A stretch of DNA of 64,000 nucleotides. It comes from Oscarella lobularis. Lineage: Eukaryota; Porifera; Homoscleromorpha; Homosclerophorida; Oscarellidae. Made by a program: the position numbers and the translations under genes. Positions 1-11,600 of the stretch are shown here, one piece after another. The notes beneath the pieces are model-generated. The model was given only the letters and a program-made list of their open reading frames with translations, searched no databases and was not told the DNA's origin. Position 1 is the stretch's first letter; each line of letters opens with the position of its first letter. Location: assembly GCF_947507565.1 (NCBI RefSeq), contig NC_089182.1:62001-126000 (forward strand). The letters are read 5' to 3'.

Positions 1-1362
1 GCATTTATTTGAAAAATAAGCACCATCTCTTTCGTCGAAAAGCATGGAAGAGATTTCGATAAAATACAAATTTTCATGAAGCAAAAGTTGAAGAAACGTT
101 TGTCGACGTCGGATAAAGTGAAAAATCGCGATCAGGTTAATTAATTAATTAAACATTAATATTTGACCAGCGAAAAAATCAAATTTCTCTAGGTTCGACA
201 CATGTATTACAGAACATGGAACAAAGTATGTAAACTGATTGAAGAAACAGCAGGCAAACGAAAAAAAAGGAAAAAAGGGTCTCCCTTATGACGTCATTAT
301 CTGATAATAGGAAAAGAGGCTTTACCTCACGAAGTGGGAGATGAAAGTGTCAAGAAAGTGCGACGTGAAAAAGATGACGTCAAAAAGGGAACGAGAGAGG
401 AAATCAAAGCCATATTGGCTTATTTAGTACTAAAGAAAAAATTGAGAAGTCAAAAATAATAAATAAATAAATGAATACGTAATAAATGGTTTTTCTCAGA
501 AGACGATCCTAAATTTGGAGTGAGATTTACTCAATTGAAAAACCGAGGGTAAAAGACGAGAATTAAAAATTGATATATTTGCTGACTTTTCCTTTAGATC
601 TACCCTGTTTAAAGTCAAAGGCAAGAAAGTGAAGTAAGAGAATAATAAATAGTATTCTTCTCCCCATTATAGATTATTTACTGTATTGATTAGAGTGAAG
701 TTGCCCATATGCAAAGCTCTCAAAAAAGACGGTTAGTTGCTCTCTAATTCTTATATCATAAATCAATGTTTGCGTTTAGATGAAGAAGGCCACGTTTCCG
801 GGTTTGTTCCCCTCCTCCTCGTTCATTTGCCTTTCTTCTAATTTTTTTGTGTGTGTAGTGGTTCCGCTGTCTTATCATCACCTTCACTTCCAAAGAAAAT
901 CACTCTTCAACTTCTTCCCCAAACAAATCAGGATTTCATTGCCGTGCAATTATCCGCATGCAATCCAAGAGTGAAGTAAGCTCACAGACTCTATGACGTC
1001 ATCATATGATGACGTCACTTTAGAATGATTTTAACGCCATCGCAATCAATTGCATCAGTCATTTCGTACATGCAGTCCAAATGGGCACCATCACGTCACC
1101 CTGGCAACGTAGAGGGACCCGGATCTTCATTATGTTTTTTACCTCCTTCTTCTTCTTCTTCTTCCCCGGATGATGAAGATGAGGGGGAGGGGGAGTATCT
1201 TGAATGGACTTTGGATACGTCACGTGATGTCACTGTGGGAAAAATCTATCAGAAATTGAGCAAACCAAGCAAATTCGTTCTGCACTACAGTTGGACGAGA
1301 AAGAATCAAGTAGAAAACTTTTTTATATTATATTTATTATATCGTATTTTTAGTCTGTTGCC

Positions 1363-1400
<38 letters not shown>

Positions 1401-1421
1401 AACGACAACGAAAACGGAGGG

Positions 1422-1460
<39 letters not shown>

Positions 1461-3136
1461 TTCATCGTCGTTTTCTGCTCTCTCTCATCTCTGTCATCTC
1501 ATAACGGCGTCCAAAGAGAAAGAAAAACCAAAGTCTGTCTCCAAATCTCCAAAGATTTTATCCCCATTGAATTCAACGTCGTCTGCGTCCACTTCCGTCA
1601 CTTTTGCCGTTCCGTCAGCTGTATCAAGTTGTGGTGGCAACGTGAACAAACGCAGAGGATCTGGCGTAACATTGCCACCAGCAAAAAAACCAGATTTATC
1701 ATCAGGGGTAACTCTAATGACGTAAGAAAACGAAAATACATATTTCTTATTGAGATCTCATACGACTTTTTCTAGTCCTAGTGGTACTGTAAGGAAAGTC
1801 TTGTATTCTGGACGAGACGGAATTCAAGTAATAATAATAAATTAATAAATAAACGGTATTGATTATTTAATTGCTAGAGTGTTCCTGTTCCAATGAATCA
1901 TCTAATGCTTGCTATGAAACCCCTTCCTCCTCCGCCTCCGCCTCCAACTAGGCAACAAAAGGTAAAAACAAGTCACGTGCTAATTTTTTATTAATAATTT
2001 TTTGAAGTCTCTTCTACCCAAATTGACTCCATCGTTCACCGTTCCCGTTCTTCCGTCGCCAAAAAGCCGTTTACTCGCACCCAAGACCGTTCCTCCTCTC
2101 CCTCCCCCTCCCCCTCCTCCTCCTCCATCGTCATCATTGTCGTCGCCCCTGGCAACGACAACGGGTGCTTCACTCATTCAACTCGCTCTCAAAGCGTCCA
2201 ATATCAAAACGTCAACGTCATCACCTCGAAAAAGCCCGGATCCGGAACCAATTCATTCACAACCGTCCACTCCTCCTCCATCCACGCAAATGACGTTGGA
2301 ACAATTGCTCGAAACGCCCAAAAAAGATGGAGAAAACCAAAGAAAGAACGACAATGATGATGACGATGACAATCCCCCGGATGTTCTTGATGATTCCGTC
2401 AGTCTTAATGATGACGCATTACGAGGTCCGTTGCCCTCCGAAGACACTCTCTTTGGTTTTGCAACGAGCTCAAATGGATTTGGCGAAGCCACGGCCGTCG
2501 TCTCAGCGGAACCAACCAATTTTCTCAAGGCATTTAGTACAATTCCTTTTGGGGAGGGGAGAAAGGAGTCTTCACCAGTCAAGTCAGATATTGGAGATGA
2601 TTTGTCATGGTTACCTGAGGTGAGAAACACAGCAGTTTCTAAAATCAAAATTCATATGAAATTGTTCTTAGGTTGAGACATCATTGCCTGCAGGCTTCTT
2701 AGGTATGCATCATTAACCATATATGGTCAAGAAGAGCTATGATGTCACAAAGGAAAGCGGACCAATCAAGAGAAGAGGAATTCTTACGTTACGTTACATA
2801 AGAACTCTTGATTGGACGCTTGCCTTTGTGACATCATCGGTCACGTTAATCTTTCATTGATATTCTTCTAGGGCAATTGGAATCGTCTCCTGTAAAGATG
2901 AGGCACTTGTCACAGGTAACACATCTTCGGTGTCACTACTACGTTGTTTCTATTTCTTCTAGGACTCAACTTCGTCGTCGGATGGAAAAGAAAGTGTTGT
3001 TTTGTCTCGTCACATGGCTGATGTCGATTTGACATTGCGTTGCATGATGGAAGAAAACAGTGTTGACTTTGTCAACAAGTTTCATGATCTCGCTGCTCAG
3101 ATAGCTGATCCGGCAGGGAGTTCTTCGACTCGTTAA
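1..3136 (+). CDS. CRAMP1: CRAMP1-like chromatin protein (protein cramped homolog), 5' end missing
   Basis: Spliced gene running in from the left edge. Exons join to give the cramped SANT-region signature: an exon ending at 135 (..KVKNRDQ) joins one starting near 193 (VRHMYYRTWNKV), then RVKLPICKALKK near 690, DEEG near 780, KKITLQLLPQ near 880, MILTPSQSIASVISYMQSKW at 1025-1084 and DVTVGKIYQKLSKPSKFVLH near 1222. The same order is found in animal CRAMP1 and the related plant TKI1 protein. The next exon (about 1355-1722) reads as a long Thr then Ser run, followed by Pro-rich, acidic and Ser-rich segments. The C-terminal exon ends DVDLTLRCMMEENSVDF...SSSTR and a TAA at 3134. Cramped is a Polycomb-linked nuclear factor also tied to histone gene expression in flies. 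Exons between 256 and 700 are only partly resolved. Confidence 0.82.
994..1017. repeat. 24-bp perfect palindrome with two CRE octamers inside a CRAMP1 intron
   Basis: The stretch is its own reverse complement; each end is the CRE octamer TGACGTCA and the centre is TCATATGA. It fills about half of a very short intron (about 976-1022). It could be a CREB/ATF-type site or a hairpin that helps splice such a short intron; neither is shown. Confidence 0.8.
1362..1462 (+). repeat. CRAMP1: In-frame ACG then ATC trinucleotide repeats in the CRAMP1 exon
   Basis: A run of about a dozen ACG units is followed after a short ACA/ACG spacer by a run of TCA units. In the frame fixed by the flanking splice sites (acceptor just before TCTGTTGCC near 1355, donor at 1723) they encode poly-Thr followed by poly-Ser. 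The Arg and His runs seen in another frame are not real. Such tracts are prone to length variation. Confidence 0.8.
2739..2837. mobile_element. Foldback (MITE-like) element in a CRAMP1 intron
   Basis: A 99-bp inverted repeat. The left arm at 2739-2772 (begins ATGATGTCACAAAGG, ends CCAATCAAGAG) matches the reverse complement of 2805-2837 with a few mismatches and a 1-bp gap. The centre is a short AT-rich spacer with ACGTTACGTTAC. A related but one-armed copy lies at 44057-44120, so this is a dispersed family and not a local hairpin. No coding capacity, so it would be a non-autonomous DNA element. No clear target-site duplication was seen. Confidence 0.7.
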
Positions 3137-3244
3137 TGAATCAACAATTATTAATTAAGGTTGGATCGCCGCTCTAGTTTTATTGTTTGCGACGAAAACC
3201 TCAAAACTGTTCATACTGATTATAAGAAATTAATTAATTAATAA

Positions 3245-4041
3245 TTATTTCGTCATTGCCGGTTCGGAGACTCGACGCGTCAGACAACGATTCACAGTGA
3301 AAGTTTTGCGATAACCTTCTCCAATAAAAAAAGAGATGAAGAATTAAATAGTATCAAAATAGAAAATAATTATTACCGTAGGGATAATAACGAACAGTCA
3401 TCATAATGTCACTGGTAGATTTCAGTATTTTCACAGCCTATGATAATTGATGAGATGTTTCTGTGTAGAATCTCAATCAATCTCATCTAACCTGTGCGTG
3501 GTCTATGTCTCCGAATGAAGCCCCGTTCACATGGAGGATCTGGCAGGAAAAAGCGTCACGCCCCCTCCCTTTGAACACAATAGCTACATATGATACCTGA
3601 TCGCCAACTTTGAGTCCAATTTTCTCCGCTTCCGAATTTGGAACAATCTGAAAACGACAGACTTACGTACGTAAGGCTTGTCATCATTATCTTCGCTCAC
3701 CTTCGATATGTAGATGTCTGATCGTCGTTCGCTTCCGCCTCGAACGTGAAAACCGAGCTGAAATAAAGGATAAACGTCGCAACATCAATACAACAAGTTA
3801 TTTTCTCGCCTGATCCGATGGACCGGGCCTTTTCAAGTGGATATCGCGAGGTAAGAATGCTTCCAAATCGTTTCCGTAATCAGGATCGCCTTCTCTCTGC
3901 AGCCACACAAGTTTTTCGGCTCTGTTTTCGAATTTTCGGGCTTTGACCAACCTCCTCCGCTGGTATCCACGCCGGTGGCGGCTCATACGGAGGTAGATAC
4001 ACCGTTATCATGTCCTGATCGTCGAATGGTTCCAAAGCCAT
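3245..4041 (-). CDS. PDZD11: PDZD11-like single PDZ protein
   Basis: Minus-strand spliced gene. The first exon (ATG at 4041) reads MALEPFDDQDMITVYLPPYE then PPPAWIPAEE; after an intron the next gives DPDYGNDLEAFLPRDIHLKR; then QLGFHVRGG, SDIYISKIVPNSEAEKIGLK, GDQ, ILHVNGASFGDIDHAQ, and AVKILKSTSDIMMTVRYYPY, with stop TAA at 3247-3245. The order, the PPAWIP motif and the GLGF-type loop LGF match the roughly 140-residue vertebrate PDZD11, which binds PLEKHA7 and the C termini of calcium and copper ATPases and helps sort membrane proteins. At least six exons with very short introns. It is divergent from CDC37, with 284 bp between start codons. Confidence 0.88.
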
Positions 4042-4325
4042 TTTTCCCGCGTAGCGTGCGCACTCTTAACCGGAAGCGACGAAAAAATCGCAATTTCATC
4101 GTTCAAATCATCGCGTAATATTTTTTCAATTTTACAAACCGCTTTCATTGCTGAAAAGATTGAAAAAGAACGACGGGCTACGCACCTGTCATCGTACGGG
4201 CCACGCACCTGTCATCGTGGAACGTGATTGGCTGGCCGAGCTCAACGCCCGTATAACCGTTCCACCCCCAGCGAGAGACCTGGAAATTTCCAGAAGCTCT
4301 CTCTTTCTCTCTCTCTCTCATCGCC
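4042..4325. promoter_or_regulatory. Shared PDZD11/CDC37 upstream region
   Basis: The two genes point away from each other across 284 bp, so this must hold both promoters and 5' UTRs. It contains AGCGTGCGCA around 4054-4062, whose TGCGCA core (4057-4062) resembles an NRF-1 half site and recurs upstream of MEIG1/TMEM87 and TCF/LEF. A CT-rich run (TCTCTCTCTC) lies just before the CDC37 start. No TATA box was seen. Confidence 0.55.
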
Positions 4326-5457
4326 ATGGTTGACTACAGCAAATGGGACCACATCGAAGTGAGCGACGATGAAGACGACACGCACCCGAACGTCGATACG
4401 CCGAGCCTTTTTCGCTGGCGTCATCAGGCGAGAGTCGAACGAATGACCGAACAGCAAAACGAACGCGAATCATTCGAAGAAGGCGTATCGAAAACGAAAG
4501 GACGTCTCGCCGAATTGAAGAGAATGATGGAAAAGACGGAGGGTAAGGAGAGAGGAAACGGGAAAAATGAAAAAATATATATTATTTTATTTTATAGAGG
4601 AAGGTGGTGAAAATGTCCAAGAACGATTGGACAAGCTGAAACTGGAGATAGGCGAGCTGGAAAAACAGGAAAAACACTTCAAAGAAAAAGAAGCGGAACT
4701 TAAGAAAAAAGAACGTCTAACCCCATGGAACGTCGACACATTGAGCAGCGCCGGATTCGAAAAAACAATCATCAATCCAACCGACGATGAAAAAAAATCG
4801 AAAAAATCAGACGACGACATAGGAAAAGATTTCTGGGATGAACACGAAAAGGAAATCAAACATTATGGAATGCTACGCGATTATGATAGCAGTTCGGAAT
4901 TTCTACGCAAGAATCCTCATCTCGTTTGCGAAGCGGCGGCAAATTATTTAACGATATGGTGCATTACGTTGGAATGTCAGGAGAAACATGATCTGATGAG
5001 TCACGTGGCTAGGCAGACGATTGTCATGCAATATATTCTCGAATTGGCGCGTCAAATACGCAAGGATCCACGCGACACTTTTCTCACTTTTTTCAAGCGA
5101 ATTAAAGTCGCTGATGAGCAATACGTTGAAGCTATGGATGACGAGCATCGAGCGTTGATTGGTCGAGTGAAGGAACGCGCGAAAATTCGCATGAAAGCAA
5201 TTGAGGATGAAATTGAGGAAGAGGAGAGGAAGAAACGTCTTGGGCCTGGGGGATTGGATCCTGTCGAGGTTTTTGATTCGTTGCCTCAATCGATGAAGGA
5301 TTGTTTCGAGAAGAAGGATATACCAATGTTGCAAAAAGTTCTCAAGGAAATGGATCCCACTGAGGCAAGATTTCATATGAAGAGATGTATTGATTCGGGA
5401 ATGTGGGTTCCCGACGGAAAGACCGAATTAGCTGGCACTCAAGAGGACAAGAAGTAA
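4326..5457 (+). CDS. CDC37: CDC37, HSP90 kinase co-chaperone
   Basis: Starts MVDYSKWDHIEVSDDEDDTH, the near-invariant CDC37 N terminus with the CK2-phosphorylated serine (VSDDED). One intron (about 4543-4598) divides the coiled N-terminal part. The second exon gives the middle HSP90-binding domain (DFWDEHEKEIKHYGMLRDYD, HLVCEAAANYLTIWCITLEC, EEKHDLM-like) and the C-terminal region with ARFHMKRCIDSGMWVP. About 350 residues, close to the 378 of human. The protein loads protein kinases onto HSP90 in the cytosol. The next gene on the same strand starts 165 bp after the stop. Confidence 0.97.
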
Positions 5458-5622
5458 AAAAAACCGACATTTTTTGCTGTGGAATCGATGTGTTTTAGAC
5501 TTGTACTAACGCACGCGGCGTCGCACGTCACACTTACTAACGCGCACGCGGTCCCACGTGATTGGAACTGGTTACGTCACACGTCATTGTGTTCGCACCC
5601 TCGCGAAAAAAGTCTACGTGCT

Positions 5623-8600
5623 ATGTCGTCGTCTCCGAAGAAAGGTCGCGAAGGCGGCGAAGGCGGCGAATGGAAGGATATTCAGCAGAAAACGTTTACG
5701 CGCTGGTGCAATCAGAATCTCAAGTCGCGCGACATGAACGTCGACAGTTTGGCGACCGATTTCCACGACGGCATCAAGCTCATCAATTTACTCGAAGTTC
5801 TCTCCAAGAAAAGCTTCGGTCGCTACAACAAGAAAGCTAAAATCGTGCAGCAAAAGCACGAAAACTGCACGGCCTGCATCAAATTTATTCAATCGGAAGG
5901 CATGAAACTCGTCAATATCGGTGAGATTTTTAGCGATACGCAAGTGGGGCCTCCCAAGAGGGAACTGCAGCGCATGCTCAGATAATCGTCATCACGTGAT
6001 GATTATTTGTTACAGGCGCTTCCGACATCGTCGAAGGAAATATCAAACTCATTCTCGGAATTATTTGGACGTTGATTCTTCATTATCAAATCAGTGGACT
6101 TCCCAGATTTGGGTCCGATGACGACTCAAGTGGCAATGCCTCTGCCGACAAATCAGCCAGTCCAAAACAACTTCTCCTTCGTTGGATTCAATCTCAATTA
6201 CCCGAACGAGATATCAAGAATTTCACAACAGATTGGAATAGTGGCATCAATGTAGCTGCTCTTGTAGAGGCTCTTGCACCGGGTCTATGTCCAGAATGGA
6301 GACAAATGGACTCATCAACGCCACTTGAAAATGCGGATATGGCAATGACGAGAGCTGAAGAATGGCTTGGTGTTCCTCAGGTGGGCGTGGTCATTGAAAT
6401 TTAAATAATTAATTAATTATCTTTGTGTATTTTAGGTGCTTCATGCACAGGATTTGATTAATCCTAAAATTGACGAATTGAGCGTCATGACGTATCTATC
6501 CTATTTCCCTGAAGCAAAACCGAAGGAGGGCATGCCCACTTTCGGTACACCAAAGCCACAGAAGAAGACAGCTGCAAAGAAGAAGAGGAAAGAAAAGAGA
6601 AAGAAAAGAAAGAAGGAAAAGGATTCAAAAGACGGCGGAAGTCACTCAGACTCTTCTGCTAAAAGTAGCAGCAGCAGCAGCAGTAGCAGTAGTTCAAGTA
6701 GCGAAGACGAAGAAACAGACGCCGTTCAAACAACAGATTTCAAAAAATTTCTCGATGAAAGAGCATCCGTCAACGTAACAAAGGAATACGCAGAGGTAAT
6801 AATAAATAATAAATAATTAAAATAATACCTCTCCTCTATAATATATGCATTCTAATAGGGTGGAAAAGAAATGGTTCACGTTGTTCTCGGAAGTCAAGCT
6901 TGCGATTTAGACTCCATGGTTTCCGCAATGGCTCACTCCTATTTCAATGAACAAGTAATAATAATAATTAATATATATTTATTTTGAATTCTTAATGTCA
7001 GGTGAACAAATCATTCGAACAACCCTCATCTCTTCTTCTTCCCATCTTCAATCTTCCGCGTAGCAACATTGAACTTCGCGCAGAAGCCGTCGAACTATTC
7101 AAAGAATGTCACGTGAATGCCAACAGCGTCACGTGCATCGACGATATCAATCTCGCTCATCTCCAAGACGAAGGCCGACTTAAACTCACGCTCGTCGATC
7201 ACAACGTACTTCCGCCTCAACAACGTCGTTTTATCCCGGATGTAGTTGAAATCCTGGATCACCACGACGATCAAACGGAAGACATCTTCGATCCCAATCT
7301 TCCGATTTGGATCGAACCGGAAGTGGGTACGTGCGCGACGCTCATCGCCGAATGTTTTCTCGATCAAATGCCAGATGCACTGGAAAAGAACCCGGATCTT
7401 GCTCGACTTCTCCTCGGCGTCATTCTCTTCAAAACCGTTAATTTGAACCCGGATGCTGGTCGCGCGACGGAACGCGACGGCGAAGCGGTTGAAAAACTCG
7501 TCGCTATAACGGGCGTCGATCAAAACGCTCTCTTTGGTCGACTTCAATCGTCGCTCTTCGACTCCACTGCTACTTTATCCGCTTATGATCTTCTCCAAAG
7601 AGACTATCGCGATGCAGCTGAAGAATCGAGTGACGGCATGCGCATTGGCGCTTCTTCTATGCCCGTTTCCTTAGCAACGTTCGTTGCCAAGTCAGATGCT
7701 AGTGACGCTTTGGAGAAATTCGTTGGGGAACGTGACGTAGGCGTTCTACTTCTTGTTTGCATTTCATTGGGTGAGGGGGGCCAACCACAGAGGCAATTAG
7801 GCGTTTATTGTCGCAATGATGGATTGAGACAAGCGCTCGATTCTTATTTGACGGCGCAAGAGGCTTTGTCGTTGACAAAAGTGTCTTTGGAATTCGATTC
7901 GTCGTGTCTTGGATATGATCAAGGTGACGTGCGCATGTCGAGGCGGGTTGTCATGCCGATGATCGTGACGGGGTTGAGTGAAATCGCGGAAAAGGGTCCC
8001 GAAATGGGAAGTTGGGTTGTCGTGACGCCAAAGGAAGACACTCGAACGGATTTTAAGAAGTTTTTGGACGATCGAGCAGCCGTCGAATCAGCAAGACAAG
8101 CCTTAGAGGTGCAGTGTACAATAATAAATAAAATAAATAATGAAATAAAATGACGTCATCTCTAGGGTCCAAGTGAACGAATTCAAGTTGTTCTTGGCAG
8201 TCAGACTGGCGATTTAGATTCCGTTGTTTCAGCTCTAGCGCTAGCCTACTTTGACGAACAGGTACATTATTTATATAAATAAATGAATAAATAAATAAAT
8301 CATTTCTTTTCTATATAGAAATCTCAGTCACGTGGCTATACTAATCTGACTCCATTCCCCGTGATCAATGCACCGCGATCGAATCTCGAACTTCTCGGCG
8401 ATGCAACGCAACTATTTTCGGATTGCAACGTGGATACCGTCTCCATTCCCTGCATTGATGACGTCAATTTGAACGTGCCTCATTCCAAAGGCACCCTTCG
8501 TCTCACTCTCGTCACACACAACGCGCTCGATATCAATCAAAATGACTACATCCCGGATGTCGTCGGAATCATCGACAATCACATGGACGAAACTCACGAC

Positions 8601-11600
8601 GTCTATGGAAGTGTGAAGAAACATATCGAAGAAGCCGGATCGTGCGCGACGCTCGTCGCCGAGCGATTTCTCGAAGAAATGCCACGTGCGCTCGAAAAGA
8701 ACCCGGATCTCGCGAGTCTTCTCTTGGGCGTAATCCTTCTCGAAACGGTCAATCTCAATCCGGATGCCGGTCGAACGACGACGAAAGATCGCGACGTTGC
8801 GGCGCGACTCGGCGAATACGCGGACATCGATGCAAAATCGCTTTTTCCTCAACTCCAATCGGCGCGCTTCAATCCCGCTTCGGGATTGAGCGCATTCGAT
8901 TTGCTACGACGCGATTATCGCCAAGGCGTGTCAGGCGACGTCGACGTTCGCGCTGGAGCGTCATCAATCCCCGAAAGTCTCGTCGGATTTCTTCGTCGCC
9001 CCGACGCCGGCGAAGCGCTCGAAAAATTCGCCGCTAAACGCCGTTTGGACGCACTTCTACTCGTCTGCATTTTTTTCGACGACGAACTCAACGTTCCTCG
9101 ACGACAACTCGGTATCTATTGTCGCGGCGATCCCGATCTTCGACGCGATCTCGCACAACGATTTGAAACGCAAGAAACGCTCGCTTTAACGCGCGCTACA
9201 TCGACCGAATCAAACACCGACGTTTTCAAACAAGGAAACGTTCGCGCTTCGCGGAGAGTCACCTTACCCATGATCATGACGTTTCTCAAGGAACGAGCGG
9301 CGAGAACAGATTTCAAATTATTTGTTGATCAGAGAGCGTGCGTTGCCGTTGCCAAGGAGGCAGCGTTGCATAGCGACACCAATGAATTGGCTCTCGTTCT
9401 TGGCAGTCAAACGGGTGACGTGGATTCCATGGTATCTGCACTTGCGCAAGCCTATTTTGACGAACAGTCTGTTTCCAAGACAACGCGATATCCCGTATTC
9501 AACGCACCGCGTGAAACAATTTGTCTTCACGAAGATGCAGCGCGTCTTTTTGCCGATTGCAATTTGGACACGTCATCAGTCACGTGCATCGATGACGTCG
9601 ATTTGAAACCGTCACATGATCATTCCAAACTTGGTCTCACTCTCGTCACTCATAACGCTCTGAGCCCGGATCAACGTCATTACGCCACTGACGTCATTTC
9701 CATCATTGATAATCATCGAGACGAAACGCAAGATGCTTATGAGGACACCGTAGAGAAACATATTGAAGAAGCAGGAGCATGCGCGACGCTTGTTGCCGCG
9801 CGATTTCTCGACGAAATGCCACACGCATTGGAAAAAAATCCCGATTTAGTTCGTCTTCTCTTGGGCGTCATTCTCCTGGAGACTGTCAATCTGAACCCGG
9901 AAGCGGGCAGGACGACGGCAAAAGATCGCGACATAGCGGCACGTCTCGGCGAATACGTCGTTTTCAATGCCGAATCCGTTTTCCCGCAACTCCAATCGGC
10001 GCGCTTTAGCCCCTCCGAGCACCTCAACGCTTATAATCTTCTCCGACGCGACTATCGCGACGGTGCCGTCGAAGCGCCAGGCGGCGTTCGAGCGGGCGCA
10101 TCATCAATAACGGAGAGTTTGTCGGCGTTTTTGACGCGTCCCGATGCCTCTGACGCTTTGGAGCGTTTTGCTTCGGAACGCGATACGAGTGTTCTACTTC
10201 TCGTTTGCATTTTCTTTGATGATGAATCGCGAATGCCTCGACGCCAGCTTGGAGTCTATTGTCGTGACGATCGCTTGCGCGAACGCACTGTTGCTTATTT
10301 GGCCGAACAGGATTTACTTGCCTTGTCGCCCTTGACAACGAGTCTTACTCCTATCGCAGCGTTCGCTCAGGGAAATGTGAAAGCATCGCGAAAAGTCGTC
10401 TTGCCACTTTTGGTCGCCGGGATCAATGAATTTGCCGGCGCCGCAAAAACCGATTTTAAAGTCTTCATTGAGGAACGCGCGTCAGTTAGCGTTGCTAGGG
10501 AGAGAGCTTCAGTAAGTGACATCATCATCATCATGAGAGAAATCTTTTAATGTATCTCTTTTATGAAGGATCCTTCAAAGGATTTTGGAGTTGTTCTTGG
10601 CAGCCAGGCTTGTGACGTTGACTCGACTGTTTCAGCTGTAGCCTATGCCTATTTCCTTGAACAGGTATTACGTCACAATGAGTTTTTAACGCGCGCATCA
10701 ATTATTCTTTTTCTTTCAGACTACAACAAAGCCTTCGTATCCTCCTTTCCCCATCTTTAACAGTCAACGAACAGACGTTTCCTTGCGTCCTGACGTCATC
10801 AAAGTCTTCACAGATTCTAATATCGACTTGGAATCGATTCCCTGTATCGATGACGTCGATTTGAATTCTCGTCGTCGTAACGGCGGTCTCGAATTGTCGC
10901 TCGTCGCTCACAACGTCCCCTCTCCGTCGCAAACCGATTTCATCTTCTCACCAACCGTCATTCACATCCTAGATCACCATGACGACGAAACAGCTGACCT
11001 CTTCCCAACCGAAGTCAAAGAAATGGCGAAAACCGGTTCAACAGCGACTCTCATTGCGCAAAAATTCCTCAAAGAAAGTCCAAACTCATTACCAAAAAAT
11101 CCCGACCTCGCAAAACTTCTCCTAAGCGCAATTCTCCTCGAAACATCAAACCTGACACCAGACGCGAAACGCGCAACGGAAACAGATCGCCAAATCGTCG
11201 AAAAACTCACTCAACTCATCGATCGTCCCAATTACGCCGATTTGGAATCGGCGCGTTTTTTCCCGCCAGATATTAATTCCGCCTACGATCTTCTCCGTCG
11301 CGACTACAAGGACTCCGCTTCGCCCAAATTGTCCGACACTCGTGGCGGCGCTGCCTCCATCCCGGAAAGCGTGGACGTGTTTCTCGCTCGTCCCCATGCC
11401 AACGAAGCGCTCCAACGCATAACGACGGAGAAAAACGTCTCCGTTTTGATGCTGAATTGCGTTTGGAAAGAGAACGAAGGATCCGTTGACATCAAACGGC
11501 AATTGGGAATTTATTCTCGCGATAACGGCGACAGGAAAAAAGTCTTTGACTATTTCGTCGCTCAAACGTCCGCTAGATTGACTCCCGTTGAAATTACGGC

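Noticed and set aside
1355-1503. Poly-Arg and poly-His protein run
   Set aside because: This is a wrong frame. The splice-defined CRAMP1 frame gives poly-Thr and poly-Ser.
2327-2623. Met/Thr-rich open frame overlapping the CRAMP1 exon
   Set aside because: It is a shadow of the acidic CRAMP1 frame; no independent signal.
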